The notes beneath the pieces were generated by a model, which was not told the origin of the DNA, did not search any database, and saw only the letters and a list, made by a program, of their open reading frames with translations. A program made the translations under genes and the position numbers. This document shows, piece by piece, positions 11,959 to 24,013 of a stretch of 64,000 nt of DNA (position 1 is the first letter of the stretch; the number at the start of each line of letters is the position of its first letter). Origin of the DNA: Cylicocyclus nassatus (Eukaryota; Nematoda; Chromadorea; Rhabditida; Strongylidae); contig CATQJL010000112.1 in the NCBI GenBank assembly GCA_958299035.1, forward strand, positions 54,913,140 through 54,977,139. Direction: 5' to 3'.

Positions 11959-12210
11959 GGGGAACGGTCAGGAGTCACGGTCGGCGCGAATTTTTCGCGA
12001 AGCGATGCCGCGAGCGATGTCAGCAAAACAGAAGCCAGCACTCCTGGCGCAGTCTTACTTATGGCACGAGCCATGTATCTGCCCCCACCCCCCACCCCCC
12101 TAGACTGGCGCCGTGCCATTTTAGCACGGGCAGTTTTATGGGGTACAAAATTTAGACGCGATGTGCGCGGCGAAGCGGCGCGGCGCGCGGCGTGACTCCT
12201 GACATGGAGC
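11959..12210. mobile_element. Mutator-like MITE with 10-bp target duplication
   Basis: CCTATAACAG occurs at 11949-11958 and again at 12211-12220. Immediately inside, GTCAGGAGTCACG and its inverse CGTGACTCCTGAC form imperfect terminal repeats with GC-rich interiors. A 9-11 bp duplication is characteristic of the Mutator superfamily. There is no transposase, and the frame on the minus strand across it is not a gene. Confidence 0.65.
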
Positions 12211-13169
12211 CCTATAACAGCGTCACTCTGATATTTCATCGCTTCTATACTTCTTCCACTTCACTTCGCGTCTTGCATTGCTCTTTCGTATTCGTATTCC
12301 TCTTACGTAACTTTCGTATTTAGAGAATATTGCTCAACGCGAGGCTCTTGCGTGCGGTGATTGTCGACTGGAGGAAGAAAGCGACGACGATAGCTTTTAC
12401 CTGCAGCAACCTTTACCTAATTCTTACTTACAGCAACCCTGCCTAGCGCTGAAGGTGGTTTTCGGAGCTTATCATTTGTCATCGCATTTACTTCACCATT
12501 CATTTCCTTCTCATCGATCGACCCTGCCTTCTTCGACAGCAGGATTATCTATTTATTCCAATAGATCGTCTGAAAGTATGCTAGATACTCCAAGAAGTGA
12601 AGTCAGCCGCGACCTCGAGATATAGTTCGTTTCTAGTGTTTTATCAGTTCTTATCGTTCTTGAAGTTTTGCCTTTTTTTGAACTTTTTCGTCGCTTGATG
12701 TTGTTATTAGCTTGCCGCAGTTTTCATTATATAAAACCGCGATAATTGTAGCTGAGCCCAACAACTTTAATTATAACTACGCGACTACGACAGGAGAAGG
12801 AGGAAACATTGGCTTGGTTGGAGCACCAGACTCGATTGTTGTTACTCACACATATTGGCCTTCAGATTTTTGAAGGCTTATCATCGCATAGTCGCAGCGT
12901 TGAGGGGGATTTACGCTGCATAGGAGTTTTGTTGTTATTACCTTATTATTAGACCTCCAAGAATAATCCGGACAGGTTTTTTCTTATTTTGTTGCGAATT
13001 GATAGCAGTTTTTCAATAAAATAATTTGTTTTTGCTTAAGTGTTGCTTGCACAAGCACAAGGTCCCGTTTTTGGGGTCAAAGGGGAATTCGTAAAAAATT
13101 TTTGGGTCAAAGGGGAATTCGTTTTCGAAAACCCCTTTTGCCGACCTCCTGCCGGGCCCTGGCCTTTTG

Positions 13170-15660
13170 AAAGAATGTTGATTTTGACTCTTCTTAAAAG
13201 ATTTTTCTGCCAAAATTCAATTTTTTAGAAATTAACTCTTGCAGGAAGCTGAATTTCTAGGTTGTATTTCGATGGCTTGTGCAAAGTATTCTATCACTAG
13301 ATTTAACTTGACATTATATTGGCAAAGTTAGATAAATCATTTTCTCGATTTTGGACAAAGAGAAAGAGGAAATGCAGAAATTGTATTATTTACATGAAAG
13401 CCTTGAGGAATCTAAATGAGTAAGCATTCCGTAGGAATTTTTGGATGGAATTCCGACTTTTCTCAGTTTGAGCATTTGGATCTCTTTGGTTTTTACGCCA
13501 AATCTTTCGTGAATGAGGTATAGTGCTAGGATACTTCGTTGTAAAATTTACTTTTCGCATTGAAATAGTACCCAGAAATCTGATTAGAATGTAAGAATAT
13601 CATTATTGCGATATGAAGATACCTTGGTGCAGAACCCTGCGTTAGGCTCATACATTTGATAATTCTTTTGCAAATGTTAGTTCTAGATCTTTGCGTAACT
13701 CTTGTTTTTCCTCATCTTTTTGCATAACAAATTTGACTTGATACTTTGTCGTAATCGTAGTCATGGACAAAGAAATATAAATGACAATTTTGATATAAAT
13801 TGCATAATGTTCTCAAGAGCACAGGTGGGTATTTTCTATCTTTACGAGTTTGCTGTGATCGATCAAATAATTGTTCTGTAAATGAGTATGAAATTTTAAT
13901 TTTTCAATTTGAAGTAGAGCTAGGTTTCGTCCATTTTAGGTGCTCAAAATCTAAACATCTTTGGACTGTTTTTTTAAAGTAAAAAAAAGAATATGGGGGC
14001 AGGCTAGTTTTTGAAATTTATTGCCGAGTTCAGCCCCTTATAAAAGTAATTTTTCATTTGAGATAAAAGCAAAGTAGTGTTAGGTACTTACTCGGAGGTA
14101 ATGCTAAAGCCTTCAGCTGACTTGAAAATAATTTAAAACTATGAAAAAAATGAAGGCATCATACAGGTCAGGATTACAGCAACATAAACGAAGATGCAGA
14201 CGAGCACAAGGTGATTACCACTTTCCCTGTTTATACCCAGCTTTCAAGCCAATGCAAAAAAACCTTTTCCCCATCAATAATGCTCGCAACTGGATCAACA
14301 CTCAAAATCTTTTACTAAATTCCTATTGAAGCCTTATGTGATTAAATCCAAAAATCAACAGGAACTTGCCAGAACACGAAAGAGAAGGAAGGTTATGCTA
14401 ACGGTGCTAGCGGTATGGCGCTGCTTTGAAATCTATAACTTTGTATGCAAGTCGTTTTGAACAAGGTTGCGAGAAATTCAGAGGAAAAAAGGTACCACAG
14501 CGTCGCGGTGGTACGGAGTATTTTTTGAGCACTATAACAAAAGCTTACTGAACCTATAGTTGACCGTTAGATCTTTATTTTGCTAAGGGCAAAAAAAAAC
14601 CTTTTCTCAAGCTACTGTTCTTCGGCATCCGTATGCGAAGTGAAGTGCAGTTACAAATTTTTTGTAAAGCCTTAATGTTCAAAGTTTTATATGTTAAACT
14701 CGCAGTAGTAACAGCAGCCACCCTCATTGCTGTTAGATTGTCTCATGAGTTTTTTTCAATCTTGAGTTTTGACCGTAATAAGTAATAGAATCAAATCTAA
14801 TTTAGAAGGGTAGCGTTCGATACAGCAAAGCCAGCTCTACAAAATGTCTTGCGACCGTTTGTACCAGCATCGGCATTCTACGAGTTAGATGCCGAAATCT
14901 AAGAAATTATAGATGCCCGAAAAATGAAATCATATCATTGCCCAAAACAAAAGTTACCGTCTCCCATTCCTCATGGCTTACACCTTACATTAGACACCAA
15001 CATATATAAATCGTTCCTGTATTTCTTTGTGTGCTAAAAACTGAGAAAACTAGAGTAAGCTTCAAAAAAAGCGATTTCGTGCTGTTAGCACATAAGTTAC
15101 TGTATATTACAAGGCCTTGACAACAGAAGATGCGCAGCTTCCCACAAGCTCTAGTTCCCAAGAAATGTTGATTTTTACAGAAAAAAACCTAACACAAAAA
15201 ATTTAGCAAAAAAAGCTGAGCTCGATATTTTTCGAGAACTAGAATTTGTAGGAGCCTGAAAAATTGCGGTTTCGTTTCCGAAGGCACGTAGTGTACATTT
15301 ACTTACGTGCGGGACTTATGTGCGAACGGAAAAAGTCGCCTTTCCAAAAGCTTGGACGTTTTAGTTCTCTCGGTTTGCAAAGATGCAAATACACAACGGC
15401 GTATATGAGTGTATGTGGAGTGTATATATGTGAGCTAGTGAGGATCCGGCTTGTTTTAAACGAAAATATATTCTTCCTTAATTTTACGGGCATCTCAAAA
15501 TTCTTATATTTCGGCTTCTGACTTGAGGTGTACAGAAGCTGGTGCACCTCAAACCAGAAGCTGCTGATGCTCACATGCCGCCATATAGAGCTTGCCTTGC
15601 TCTATCGAACAGCACCCCGCATCTTCATTTCATTTGGGATTTATGACCTAAAAATTTGAA
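13170..15660. other. Unit A non-coding sequence
   Basis: 13170-14330 aligns with 40560-41700 in unit B (for example GCATAATGTTCTC at 13801 and 41093). 14340-15660 has no clear match. No frame is shared between copies. The cluster near 15260-15575 is opposing frames over a dyad-rich segment, TGAGGTGTACAGAAGCTGG followed by its partial inverse. Confidence 0.45.
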
Positions 15661-16381
15661 AAGACTGCTCAGTTGAACAATCAGAGTGGTAACACTGAAC
15701 TGCATTTCGAACTGATTAAAGTCGCAAATGAAAGCAAACAACGGAAGCTTGTTGATACTCGTTATGTAGTCAGTAAGGAAGCAAATTTGCTTGATAGCAT
15801 ATATTCAATAAGAGAATAGCCAAAAGCTAGTGTCATATCAGCCCCAGCGTAAAAACGTGAAATACCTAAAATTTATTGATTTTGCTGGAGGTTGCACCAA
15901 ATTCAATCAAACATGTTTTTTCAGCACCAATTACGTGAGCGATTGTAGCGAAAGGCTATGATGGTTCACTTTTTCAAAATATTTTTATGGACTTTCGCAT
16001 TGTTTAACATCGCTGCATGTATTTGAGAAAAGTGAATCTGAAATGATGAAATTATGTCTGAAGTGTAATATGTGCCCTTTGCTCTGCGACAAACCCGTTG
16101 TGCTTAAATTCGTCGTTTCAAAGGCTTGCTTTGGTGTCCAGGACGAATGTGTGTAATCACTCAGGCTTACTCAAAAGCCAAACCTGAGCATTTCATTGCG
16201 CAAAGAACTTATCTTTTAGTAGTTTCATAATGTTCACTAAGCAACCGTTGGAAACACGAGCTTATCTTGGCACTGGGCAGAGCAATGCCCGCTCGGTCTA
16301 AAAGTAATCAAATAAATCTGGAAAATAGCAGCCACGTGCAAAGATAGACTTTATAAACTTTATAAATGTTCAGTAGCAAAG
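15661..16381. other. Unit A, 3' flank of the secreted-protein gene
   Basis: Homologous to 46120-47588 of unit B through blocks such as GGAAGCAAATTTG, AGAGAATAGCCA, CTTTGGTGTCCA, TTCAAAAGCCAAA-like and TCATAATG. Conservation of non-coding sequence on this side shows the whole gene region was duplicated, not just the exons. Confidence 0.5.
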
Positions 16382-16942
16382 TTATGCCGCTTCCGCGACC
16401 TGTCGATAATTTTTATTTTCTTTGGGATAACTTTTAGCGCAGAGACTGTAGCATTGGTACCATTTTCCAGTATGCGTTTTGAAGTCTTTACTGCACTCTC
16501 CGCAGCAGTATGGATTGCGGCACTGTAAGTGATAGTATTAGAGTCAAAGCACAAATTCAGGAAATGGAGACCATACCTCAACGACATCTTTACCTTTCAC
16601 ACTTGGTGGTTTTACACGGTCAGGTCCATTCGTATAGGGTTTTCTCAGCTTTTCTTTGGATTTCACCACAACAGAAATTCGAATTTTCGTTCGACATTCT
16701 ATCTTCACTGTATATGTTCCATTGGTAGGAGATTTACACTCAGTTTTCTTTTTCTCTTTTTGCTTAGCATATTCCTTAGCAGCTTTTTTCTGCAACTTAT
16801 ACTCTCTGTAAGCTCTCAGCTCAGCAACTCTGGCACTATAGCCGTCGAGATTTAGCAGGTCAGCCATAACTGCTGTTCTGTTGGGTGCCGTCGCAGCAGC
16901 AACTTGCAGCACAACCAAAATAAGGACGAGCGTATAGAACAT
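16382..16942 (-). CDS. Small secreted cysteine-rich protein, copy A (2 exons)
   Basis: Exon 1 is 16577-16942 (122 codons), the intron 16523-16576 (54 nt, GTATGG...TTACAG, phase 0), and exon 2 16382-16522 (46 codons plus stop), giving 168 aa. Residues 1-17 (MFYTLVLILVVLQVAAA) form a signal peptide. Residues 50-110 are lysine- and arginine-rich with one NGT glycosylation site. Exon 2 encodes CRNPYCCGECSKDF, then WYQCYSLC near its centre: a compact domain with six cysteines. The start is supported by TTTTCAG ending six bases upstream, as at a nematode spliced-leader acceptor. The paralog at 47589-48127 conserves exon structure, signal peptide and the W-Y-x-C-Y-x-x-C core, while the middle differs almost completely. 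I do not recognise the family; the function is unknown and a secreted effector is only a guess. Confidence 0.75.
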
Positions 16943-17166
16943 GTTTCACTGAAAAGGAAAATATCTTGTTTCGACAAGCGGATCATTTTTCTCGAATGAT
17001 TGCGAAGGAAAAGAAGGAGATACTTTTCAGTAGTTATTTGTTAATCATTAATATTATATTGGGTTCAAATCTTTTTTGACCTCTACATGCCCAGCCCCGT
17101 ATAATGAAACTGGAACATAGGCAAGCAGTCACATACGATAAACAGCTTTTTATAGGGCAAAATGAG

Positions 17167-17217
17167 TTAAGGAACACTCTTGAATGTTCCGCAAACAAAT
17201 ATGCACATGTGATTGCA
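17167..17217 (-). pseudogene. Possible relic of a related cysteine-rich second exon
   Basis: Upstream of copy A on the same strand, ATATTACAG is followed by codons reading C-N-H-M-C-I-F-V-C, repeating the C-x3-C-x3-C start of the exon 2 domains, then a stop after 16 residues. A matching block lies at the same relative place in unit B (48285-48415). No clear donor or first exon with an intact splice site was found; 17270-17482 is an open frame on this strand but lacks a good donor. Confidence 0.3.
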
Positions 17218-17499
17218 CTGTAATATGTGCAATAAGGGTGTCTCAATAAATTTCCCTATTGTTTGATCATTAATGATATTCTATTTTATCTTCCGCTGCT
17301 CTTAAGGTGAAATCCTTTATAGATGGTATTAGCGTAGAACTACGATATGAGACAAAATGCCGATCGCTTCTGATGACTGCATTATTACGGTGGAAACTTG
17401 CAGCGCCACTGTGATACAGACCAAGGAAAAAAACTTCGAAAAGATCTAAAAAATTGTAATTAATCACGATTGCTGATTTCACTACATAAAATTTACGAG

Positions 17500-18485
17500 T
17501 TTTCAGAGTATTCCAAAGGCGTGTTTAAAATCCTGAGAAACATCGAAAGAACGGTTACCACTTGGTATCCGGCATACTCTATGAAGGAAGCATCAGATAA
17601 AGTGCGAGTTTTATATTGAAGTCAACGACTCTGGTTACTCTGGTTTGGTAGTTCTCAGCTTCTTTGCTTTTTATTCAGAAAAAAATATGACCCTTGATAA
17701 CTTAAAACCCTTCTCAGTTCTGCCGTTATCCTACAGTAATAAAGAGAGCTCGGTTTGCCCTTTACTGTAAATCTAAATTGAAGGCAGCTCTATAGAATTG
17801 TACCATAAAAGCTGCGAAAAACAATGAAGCAAGTTATTAACCAACAAATACTAGGGCACATTTTATGGACGCAGATACCAAGATACATTGCTGTTGAGAA
17901 ACGGAGGTTAGTGCTTTCTAGAAGGAGGGCAGAGGAAAAACATGGGAATAAAAAAGATTTGGTACACACATCATTGAAACAATACAAACACAGCATAGCT
18001 AAATTTTGAATTTTCTTTCTTTTGCGTTGACGCAGGGCTTCAAGAGCTTGGCAAAGCTATGCTTCAAGGTAACTGTTTCCATCACTTACAAGGAAAGGAT
18101 AATTGGTGACCGTGACTTTTTGCAGCGAGGTGTATACCAGTAGATGCGCCTTGAAGCGCTGATTCCAATCAAGTTCATTATCTGACTCTCTGAACGAAGT
18201 TACGAACTTTTTGCATATCAATTTCTACGAGGTCTAGGCAGTCAAAATCGTCAGTACTCAAGCTTTTTAGACTTAGATATCTGAAGAGACAATTTTTCTG
18301 AGCTTAGCGTAAAGTTTTATTTTATTCGGACGCTTTGTAGTGCGTAAGTGACATTTCAGCGATATTGCTGAATTCTGTCTTCATAACAATGCAAATTTTG
18401 GTGGCAAGAAATGTTTACATCTTCCTTCGCAAAAGCGCATAGCAAATACCGGGGGCAGATTTAGGATTAGCGCTTCAATGTACCT
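17500..18485. other. Unit A non-coding sequence
   Basis: 17955-18095 matches 52269-52400 of unit B (ACACACATCATTGAAACA, GTTGACGCAGGGCTTC). Opposing short frames at 17790-18009 cover the same bases and neither is conserved as protein. I see no gene. Confidence 0.45.
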
Positions 18486-18489
18486 TTAA

Positions 18490-19055
18490 CACGTTGACGA
18501 CAGTGTCGCGCAATGGTGCGCGACAGGCAGTCTGTCCCTGTGGACGATGTCGCGCAATGGTGCGCGACACCCTAAATACCAGTTCGAATGTGCACAATGG
18601 TTCCAATTTGTGTTCATATAATCAGTACAGGCTCGGAAGTTTTTCATGTTGGCCCCGCCCCTCTTTTGGCAAACTCCGCCCACTCCGTTGCCCTGTACAA
18701 AAAAATTTTTTCGTTCTCAAAGCGCATAGAAAAGCTTGTAGATGACTGGGGAATCTCAAATAATCTTGATTTTGACCCCGCGCCCCAATATGCAGGCCCC
18801 GCCCCCTAAGTGGCAAGCTCCGCCCACTTTTCAAAAATGCCGGAATTTGCACGAATTCATTGATTTTGAGCAATTTCCAGCATTTTTGAAAAGTGGGCGG
18901 GGCTTACCAAAAGTGGGCGGAGCTTCCTCGCCCACTTGCATTTTTGTACTTCACGCATAGATGCATACACACATATATGCAGCCGGCTGTGAAAATGCCC
19001 GGAAACGGTTCGTCCACAGGGACAGACGTCAAAAAAACAGCTCGTCGTCAACGTG
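18490..19055. mobile_element. piggyBac-like MITE, copy 3
   Basis: 566 bp, ends CACGTTGACGAC / GTCGTCAACGTG, flanked by TTAA at 18486-18489 and 19056-19059. Near the left end, the palindrome TCGCGCAATGGTGCGCGA occurs twice, 40 bp apart, the second copy preceded by GACGATG. This matches the layout of the 8204 and 43585 elements with a different palindrome. Inside, GCCCCGCCC and CCGCCCACTTTTCAAAAATG repeats form further inverted pairs. Confidence 0.85.
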
Positions 19056-19059
19056 TTAA

Positions 19060-20418
19060 TGGTGTACGTTTTGTTTGAAAAGGCCACTGTCAAAAAATAT
19101 CATCATAGAGCAACTTTTCTTCTGTAACAAGGAGATATATGTATATATATATATGCGAAATGTAGAGCAGAATAATCAAAAATCTCTCCATACGCATGTG
19201 TACAATACTCCTGAATCATTACGAAAAGCGAAAAAAAGGGCGTGGCATTTGGCATACGCTGCTGCTACAGTATAAGAACAGAGCATGCGCACAAAAAGCA
19301 CGGTACAGTAACGGTGAAGATTTCCTTGCAAACGCTCTTGGGTCCGCCACTTTCGACTAATGCCTTCTAACCAAGTATAGTAGTGCAAAGCCTTTTCTAG
19401 GTGCACGTGAAATTGTTTTTAGAATGTTCCAGTTTTTCTAGCTTTTCTGAAATTACTTATAGGCCCCCATTAAACCGCAGTTAGCTAAGTCAAACTAAGC
19501 TGACCACCTCAGACGAACTTCTTTTTACGACAACATACATTTGCATGCTTCAGGATGGCAGATTGAACTGTAAAAATATCGCCCGGTTAGGCGCGGCGGT
19601 AAGTTTGCCGCCAATAATTTGAAGGTAAGTCATAAGTTAAAAATAGTGAGGACATAATGTGCAAAAGCGAAGAATTAGGCAAAAATCCTGTAAGTCGCTC
19701 TCGTGCAATTCATTAGACACTTTAGATAACGTCATCTCATTGCGAGAACGGGTAAAATTGCACAAACTTGGGGCTAAGCAGGAAAGGACTGATGAAAAAA
19801 GCGGTTGCTTAGCCTATGTACAATAAGCCCGCCTCAGCAGAGTTGTGATGAGGGGGTTTACGACAGACCATAAGCAATCATCTTGGCTCTTGGAGATTAG
19901 GCTTGCAAAACTGCTTCAGAGAAGGTTTGCAGCATTCTGTGGTGTACTTGTGAGATCAAAACTGCTTGAAGGTTTGGATTTACAGTGCTGCAAATTCAAA
20001 CTCCAAAGCTCTTAGCTTTTGCCATAAAAAGAAAATAGTTGCGAAAAGAGCTTCTACATAGCTGCAGAATTTGAGATGTGATAAAGTACCGTGCGGTTGA
20101 GAGTAATTTTGAATCTTTCTGTTTTGTAGATGCATGGATACTTGTTTGTCAGATACTCCAGTAAGATTATTCAATCTTACAAAACGCTATTGATGGTAAA
20201 GACTGAAATCAGTTTTACAAAACATTGTAAATAGATTAGAATTTCTATTGAGATGTGAAAAGAATAGAAATTTTTACTAACGTACAAATTTCACAAGTAA
20301 TCTAGCAACAAGGTCATAAGTTTTACCAGTGGGTTTAAGAGTAGGACAGTTTTACTGCTTAGGCCTTTACTGGCCGTTGACTTAAATTTTGGCGCGAGAG
20401 AGGGGTGAGCAAACTGCA
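19060..20418. other. Unit A non-coding sequence
   Basis: 19380-20400 matches 52595-54415 of unit B, with anchors such as CATAAGCA(A/G)TCATCTTG, TTTGCAGCATT and GGGTGAGCAAACTG. A short TA repeat lies at 19133-19153. No gene recognised. Confidence 0.45.
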
Positions 20419-21645
20419 AGGTGTCCCAAAAGTACGGATGCACTGATTGATTGTTAATTGTGTTGGTGGTTAACTCTCTTTTCCGAGCGCCATCTGCAGA
20501 GCTGGGTACTAACACCATGTGCCCCCTACTGTATGATCACGGCAGCTTCCAGTTCGCCATCGTGATTAGCTGCAGATTTAGAAGAAAATTCAGAACAATC
20601 TGAGGAGTTGTTCAAAAATGCTTAAACTCTCAAATCACTGCATACCTTTTCACATATTTTCAAAACTTCTTGAAAAACGTTTTAGCGATTTTATCAAATA
20701 TTCAGACAACAGTTACTACAGAATGATTGGTGAATCGCGCATTGCCAGGGGAGCGATTGATTTGGAGCAGATCACTAACTGGACGTTCTTCAAAGGTTAA
20801 ACGTTCCCGCCATTTGTGCACTACTAGTCAAATAGATAAGAGTGTTGCGGCAAGCGGCAGAGCCGGGGTTCGAGTGCGGCTAGGGGCGCCATTTTTGGTA
20901 CTTGGCCTGGCGACCTTTAATAGCGGCCGTTATCGAAAAATCGATGATAGCAGCTATCAGAGATTTCACCCAGCAAACAACGATATAAAAAACAGATACA
21001 CAATAATTTGGCACTTATAGGAAGAAGAACTACACTTAGCGAAAAACGAATAAAAAGATAATTTCACCTTCTTGTTGTCTGGAGCGGTTCTTTGAGAAAA
21101 AAAAAAGCAAAACTACAAGAAAAATGCAAAAAAAACATTTTTTCCGATTTTGTCGCGCAATAAGCTGTTCATCGATCCTCACTCACTTAGGCGCCCGAAA
21201 TTGTGCAGTTTTGGGAGTTTTGCACCGCAAAAGAACGTCAGCTGCGATGTTTCGTAAGTTACTCGGGAGCAACTTACGGAGATTTTCTCTGTGCTCTCCT
21301 CTTTAGCACAGTATTTACCTAATGTCGGCGCCCGGCTCATCTCCGATGAAGCTCTTCAGATGAAGCCCGGCAGGGAGCTGATCTCCCTGCCGGGCTTCAT
21401 CTGAAGCTCATCTGTCACGTGACCTTGTATACTTACACCACGGAAAAGTGGGCAGTCCTCATCTCACCCGATAAAGCCTCATACGAGGGCCTCAGGGGAG
21501 ATCATCTCCCGTGACAGAGCTTTACTACGGGCCTGAGTTGAAGTCGGATTTACAGAATAATGTGCGAAAAAATTTTGAGCAGTTAATGGGAAGAGAGATA
21601 CTAACAATTGAAAATGCATACATACTTTTGGGACACTATGTACAC
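20419..21645. mobile_element. mariner/Tc1-like relic shared by units A and B
   Basis: The ends GGTGTCCCAAAAGTA / TACTTTTGGGACAC resemble mariner terminal repeats. The corresponding element in unit B is 54421-54953, with the same flanks (GGGTGAGCAAACTG on the left, TGTACA on the right), so it was present before the duplication. This copy is longer because of later material at 20780-21560. No transposase frame survives. Confidence 0.65.
21354..21406. repeat. Hairpin with 24-bp perfect arms
   Basis: Arms of 24 bases starting CTTCAGATGAAGCCCGGCAG, and a five-base loop. GC-rich and sharply different from its AT-rich surroundings. It lies in the segment of the mariner relic that has no counterpart in unit B, so it is a later insertion or part of one. 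Confidence 0.8.
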
Positions 21646-21960
21646 AAGTCAACATAGGCCAAGAGCAGCTGTCTTTGGTGTACTGCTAGACAATTTACTT
21701 ATACTAATTGCAAACGTGGCGTTTTAATATTATTGAATCAAAGTGCTTTATAGTTTGAGTTTAATCAGGAATGAAGCAAAACAGACAAGTACGCGCAAAT
21801 GAGTCACATCGAAAACAATCAAACAAGAATATATTCATTTATTGAAATAAATTGCACTCATCTATCTACTACCACCTCTTCTATACTTTTCCGTCAACTG
21901 GAGTAGTAAGGACAAGCCAGCAGGATGCACTCGAATGAGTTTTCTAAATGTCGCAGCTCA

Positions 21961-22719
21961 ATGACAGATTTTCAAATCTTTTGCCTCCTTTTGGCTAGAT
22001 AATGGCTGAGGCTCTTTCATTTTTTTTACTCGAGAGAGAGAACACAAGATCCAATTGGCTGTCATTATACTCCATTTGCAAACATGAATCTTGTCTTCTT
22101 ATATGGATGGATACTAATAGTGTTTTCTAACGAGACCTTTAAAAATGAGTCTGTTGGAGACATAAAATGTACTTGCTATGTTGTAGCATAAACTAAAATT
22201 ATTTGATAGATGCAGTGGAAAAAACTCTAATTTTATTAGAATGCGGCAAAAAAAAACAAGAAATGATTATGACTCTAATTTCACTTAGTGAGGTGTAACG
22301 CACATTTTTCGACTCGTTGCCTTATAATGCATTCAGAGTGGGTTGTGCTGGAGTGAGTCAAATAAACTGCTAATGAGTAGCTGTCGTACCCGGCTTCGCT
22401 CGTTTGTTGCGCATACACAATGATAAAGACCTTACTATTCAACATTTCCCTGCCCTCTGCTGGCCAGTATTTGCCCTCATTTTGTTCTGAATCAGCATGC
22501 TCAATTACCTTCCTGTACCAACTCCCAGCTTTCATCGCAAACTTCGCAAGAAAGTCATGAAAACGGTAAGTGCAGTAGGAATTTTTCGAAATCAAGACAA
22601 ACTCACAACGCACAGGCATATGCACAAACACGCATCCAGCTCGTATAACATGAAATATGCACTTTTAATTCTCTTCAGGTAATGCAAATGATAGCGATGG
22701 TAAGCCCACTTACATATGT
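21961..22719. other. No confident gene; one 116-aa minus-strand frame
   Basis: The frame at 22281-22631 (minus) has no recognised motif. On the plus strand, ACG|GTAAGT at 22566 and CACAACGCACAG near 22615 would form a 50-nt intron, but the flanking frames are too short to support a gene. Unit similarity has already ended here. Confidence 0.3.
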
Positions 22720-23350
22720 ATCAGATTGTCCTATAACTTCCGTCCGTTTTGAATTTCAACCGCAATAAGTCCAGCCCCCTTTTCTAAATAGGTTGCAAAC
22801 TGTCATTCGAGAGATTGAAATAAGCTCTACAAGATGGCAGTCTTGTTTGCACAAGCTCTGTCCATCTCGAGTTACAAGCCAAAAACTAAAAATATTCAAC
22901 AGGCCGAAAATTCAAGAAATAATCGTAACTTTGCCCAAAAATCTCTAAAAAATTCTAACTTGCTCAGGTATACAATATCCACATAGAACATTTACATATG
23001 CTATTGCCGTGCTTTTTTCTCGGTTAGAAATCAAGAAAACGAAGATTTTCATGTTTTTGGGACATTTTTATGTGGATATTGTTTACGTGAGCAAGTTAGA
23101 GTTTTTGCAGGACTTTTTTGGACAAAGTTACGATTTTTTCTTGATTTTCGGAAAGTTGAATATTTTCAGCTTTTGGCTTAAAACTCGAGATGGACCAGAG
23201 CTGGTACAAAACCAAGACTGTCATCTTGTAGAGCTTATTTTAATCTCTCGAATGGCAATTTGCAACCTATTTAGAAAAAAAAGTGTATGACTTATTGCGG
23301 TTGAAGTTCAAAACGGACGGACAGATGAAAAAACTTATACGATAACCTAA
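22720..23350. mobile_element. Long foldback element, arms about 270 bp
   Basis: 22740-22990 is the inverse of 23075-23325. Paired blocks include CCGTCCGTTTTGAA / TTCAAAACGGACGG, GAGAGATTGAAATAAGCTC / GAGCTTATTTTAATCTCTC and CCATCTCGAGTT / AACTCGAGATGG. The arms look about 85% identical by eye, the loop is about 85 bp, and the target duplication is unclear. The frame 23009-23290 is an arm translation, not a gene. Confidence 0.75.
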
Positions 23351-23900
23351 TACATACCAGGTTCCGTAGATGTTCCTAGATGATAAAACGATAATTTCTG
23401 AATGGTTTGAAGATTTAACATGAAAGGTAGTTCGCACAAATGTATTTAGCAAAAACTTCTTGTTTTCACAAAAAACAACAATTCAGGTTTTGAGATCCTG
23501 CAAAATTTCTAGCATACCCGAAAAGCTCAAATCTTTTAGTCTCTTGACCGCTTTTATTTTAGTACAGTTATCGAAAGCAGGCGCTTAAAAAAACAGGCTC
23601 TTCGTTACATTTTAATTTGTTTTCATCATGCAAAAGAGTTAATGGAAAAGACTACTGAATGATCTCAAACGGCCGCTATCGTAAAAGAATAGGGCAGAGT
23701 ATGACAACGCGATTACCTGGGGTTGACAGATGATTTTGCAATGTTTTTGCAGCCTTCCAACGCAAAAAGAATCTATCTATCAATTTGAATGCTTTCTGTG
23801 TTTGCTAATGTTGTAATGAATGTAACAAATTTTTTGTTCTTATGTACTCTATTTCATTTTGAAAAACTCTCTAGGCCTCGATGTCTGATGCGCTACGTAA
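23351..23900. other. No gene recognised
   Basis: AT-rich, short frames only, with no repeat boundary seen until the hAT target site at 23901. Confidence 0.4.
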
Positions 23901-23942
23901 GTTGTGATCAGGGTTGACAAGAGGTCAGGCACAAGTCCTTCA

Positions 23943-24013
23943 AAAACGACCCCCCCCCCTTATAAAAGCCTATAAACGACCCCCCCCCCCCTGTGAAAGC
24001 CTATAAACGACCC
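23943..24013. repeat. Tandem repeat, about 30-bp unit, C-rich
   Basis: Two and a half units of ACGACCCCCCCCCC followed by TATAAAAGCCTATAA-type spacer. It sits near the left end of the hAT-like element; such subterminal arrays are common in that superfamily. Confidence 0.75.

Larger units (their letters stand above)
10848..13161. mobile_element. hAT-like element, copy 2 (2314 bp)
   Basis: The ends CAGGGCCCGGCA / TGCCGGGCCCTG open with the CAGGG typical of hAT transposons. They are flanked by GCCTTTG (10841-10847) and GCCTTTTG (13162-13169), an 8-bp duplication with one base lost. Subterminal GAGGTCGGCAAA occurs in both arms and again as an internal 28-bp palindrome. Units B and C show the site without it. 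No transposase frame is recognisable. A Mutator-like MITE is nested inside. Confidence 0.8.
7258..21960 (+). repeat. Segmental duplication, unit A
   Basis: Collinear with unit B (38838-55290) in the same orientation. Matching anchors, A to B, are 7258/38838, 7320/38900, 9622/39762, 13800/41090, 14100/41400, 15724/46172, 16106/47385, the secreted-protein genes at 16.4/47.6 kb, 17955/52269, 19380/52595, 19870/53850, 20410/54415 and 21620/54920. Similarity decays after 21960/55290. Later insertions differ between units and account for most of the length difference. Unit C (56.2-58.57 kb) is a third partial copy. By eye, conserved blocks look about 65-80% identical; this was not computed. Confidence 0.85.

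Noticed and set aside
11817..12239. 140-aa arginine-rich frame
   Set aside because: It spans the Mutator-like MITE including its duplications. The GC-rich interior lacks stops in several frames.
22281..22631. 116-aa minus-strand frame considered as a secreted CAP-like protein
   Set aside because: No CAP signature or cysteine pattern, and the opposite strand offers equally plausible splice signals.
23943..24013. CRISPR-like array
   Set aside because: Only two and a half units with low-complexity spacers; a subterminal tandem repeat of a transposon explains it.
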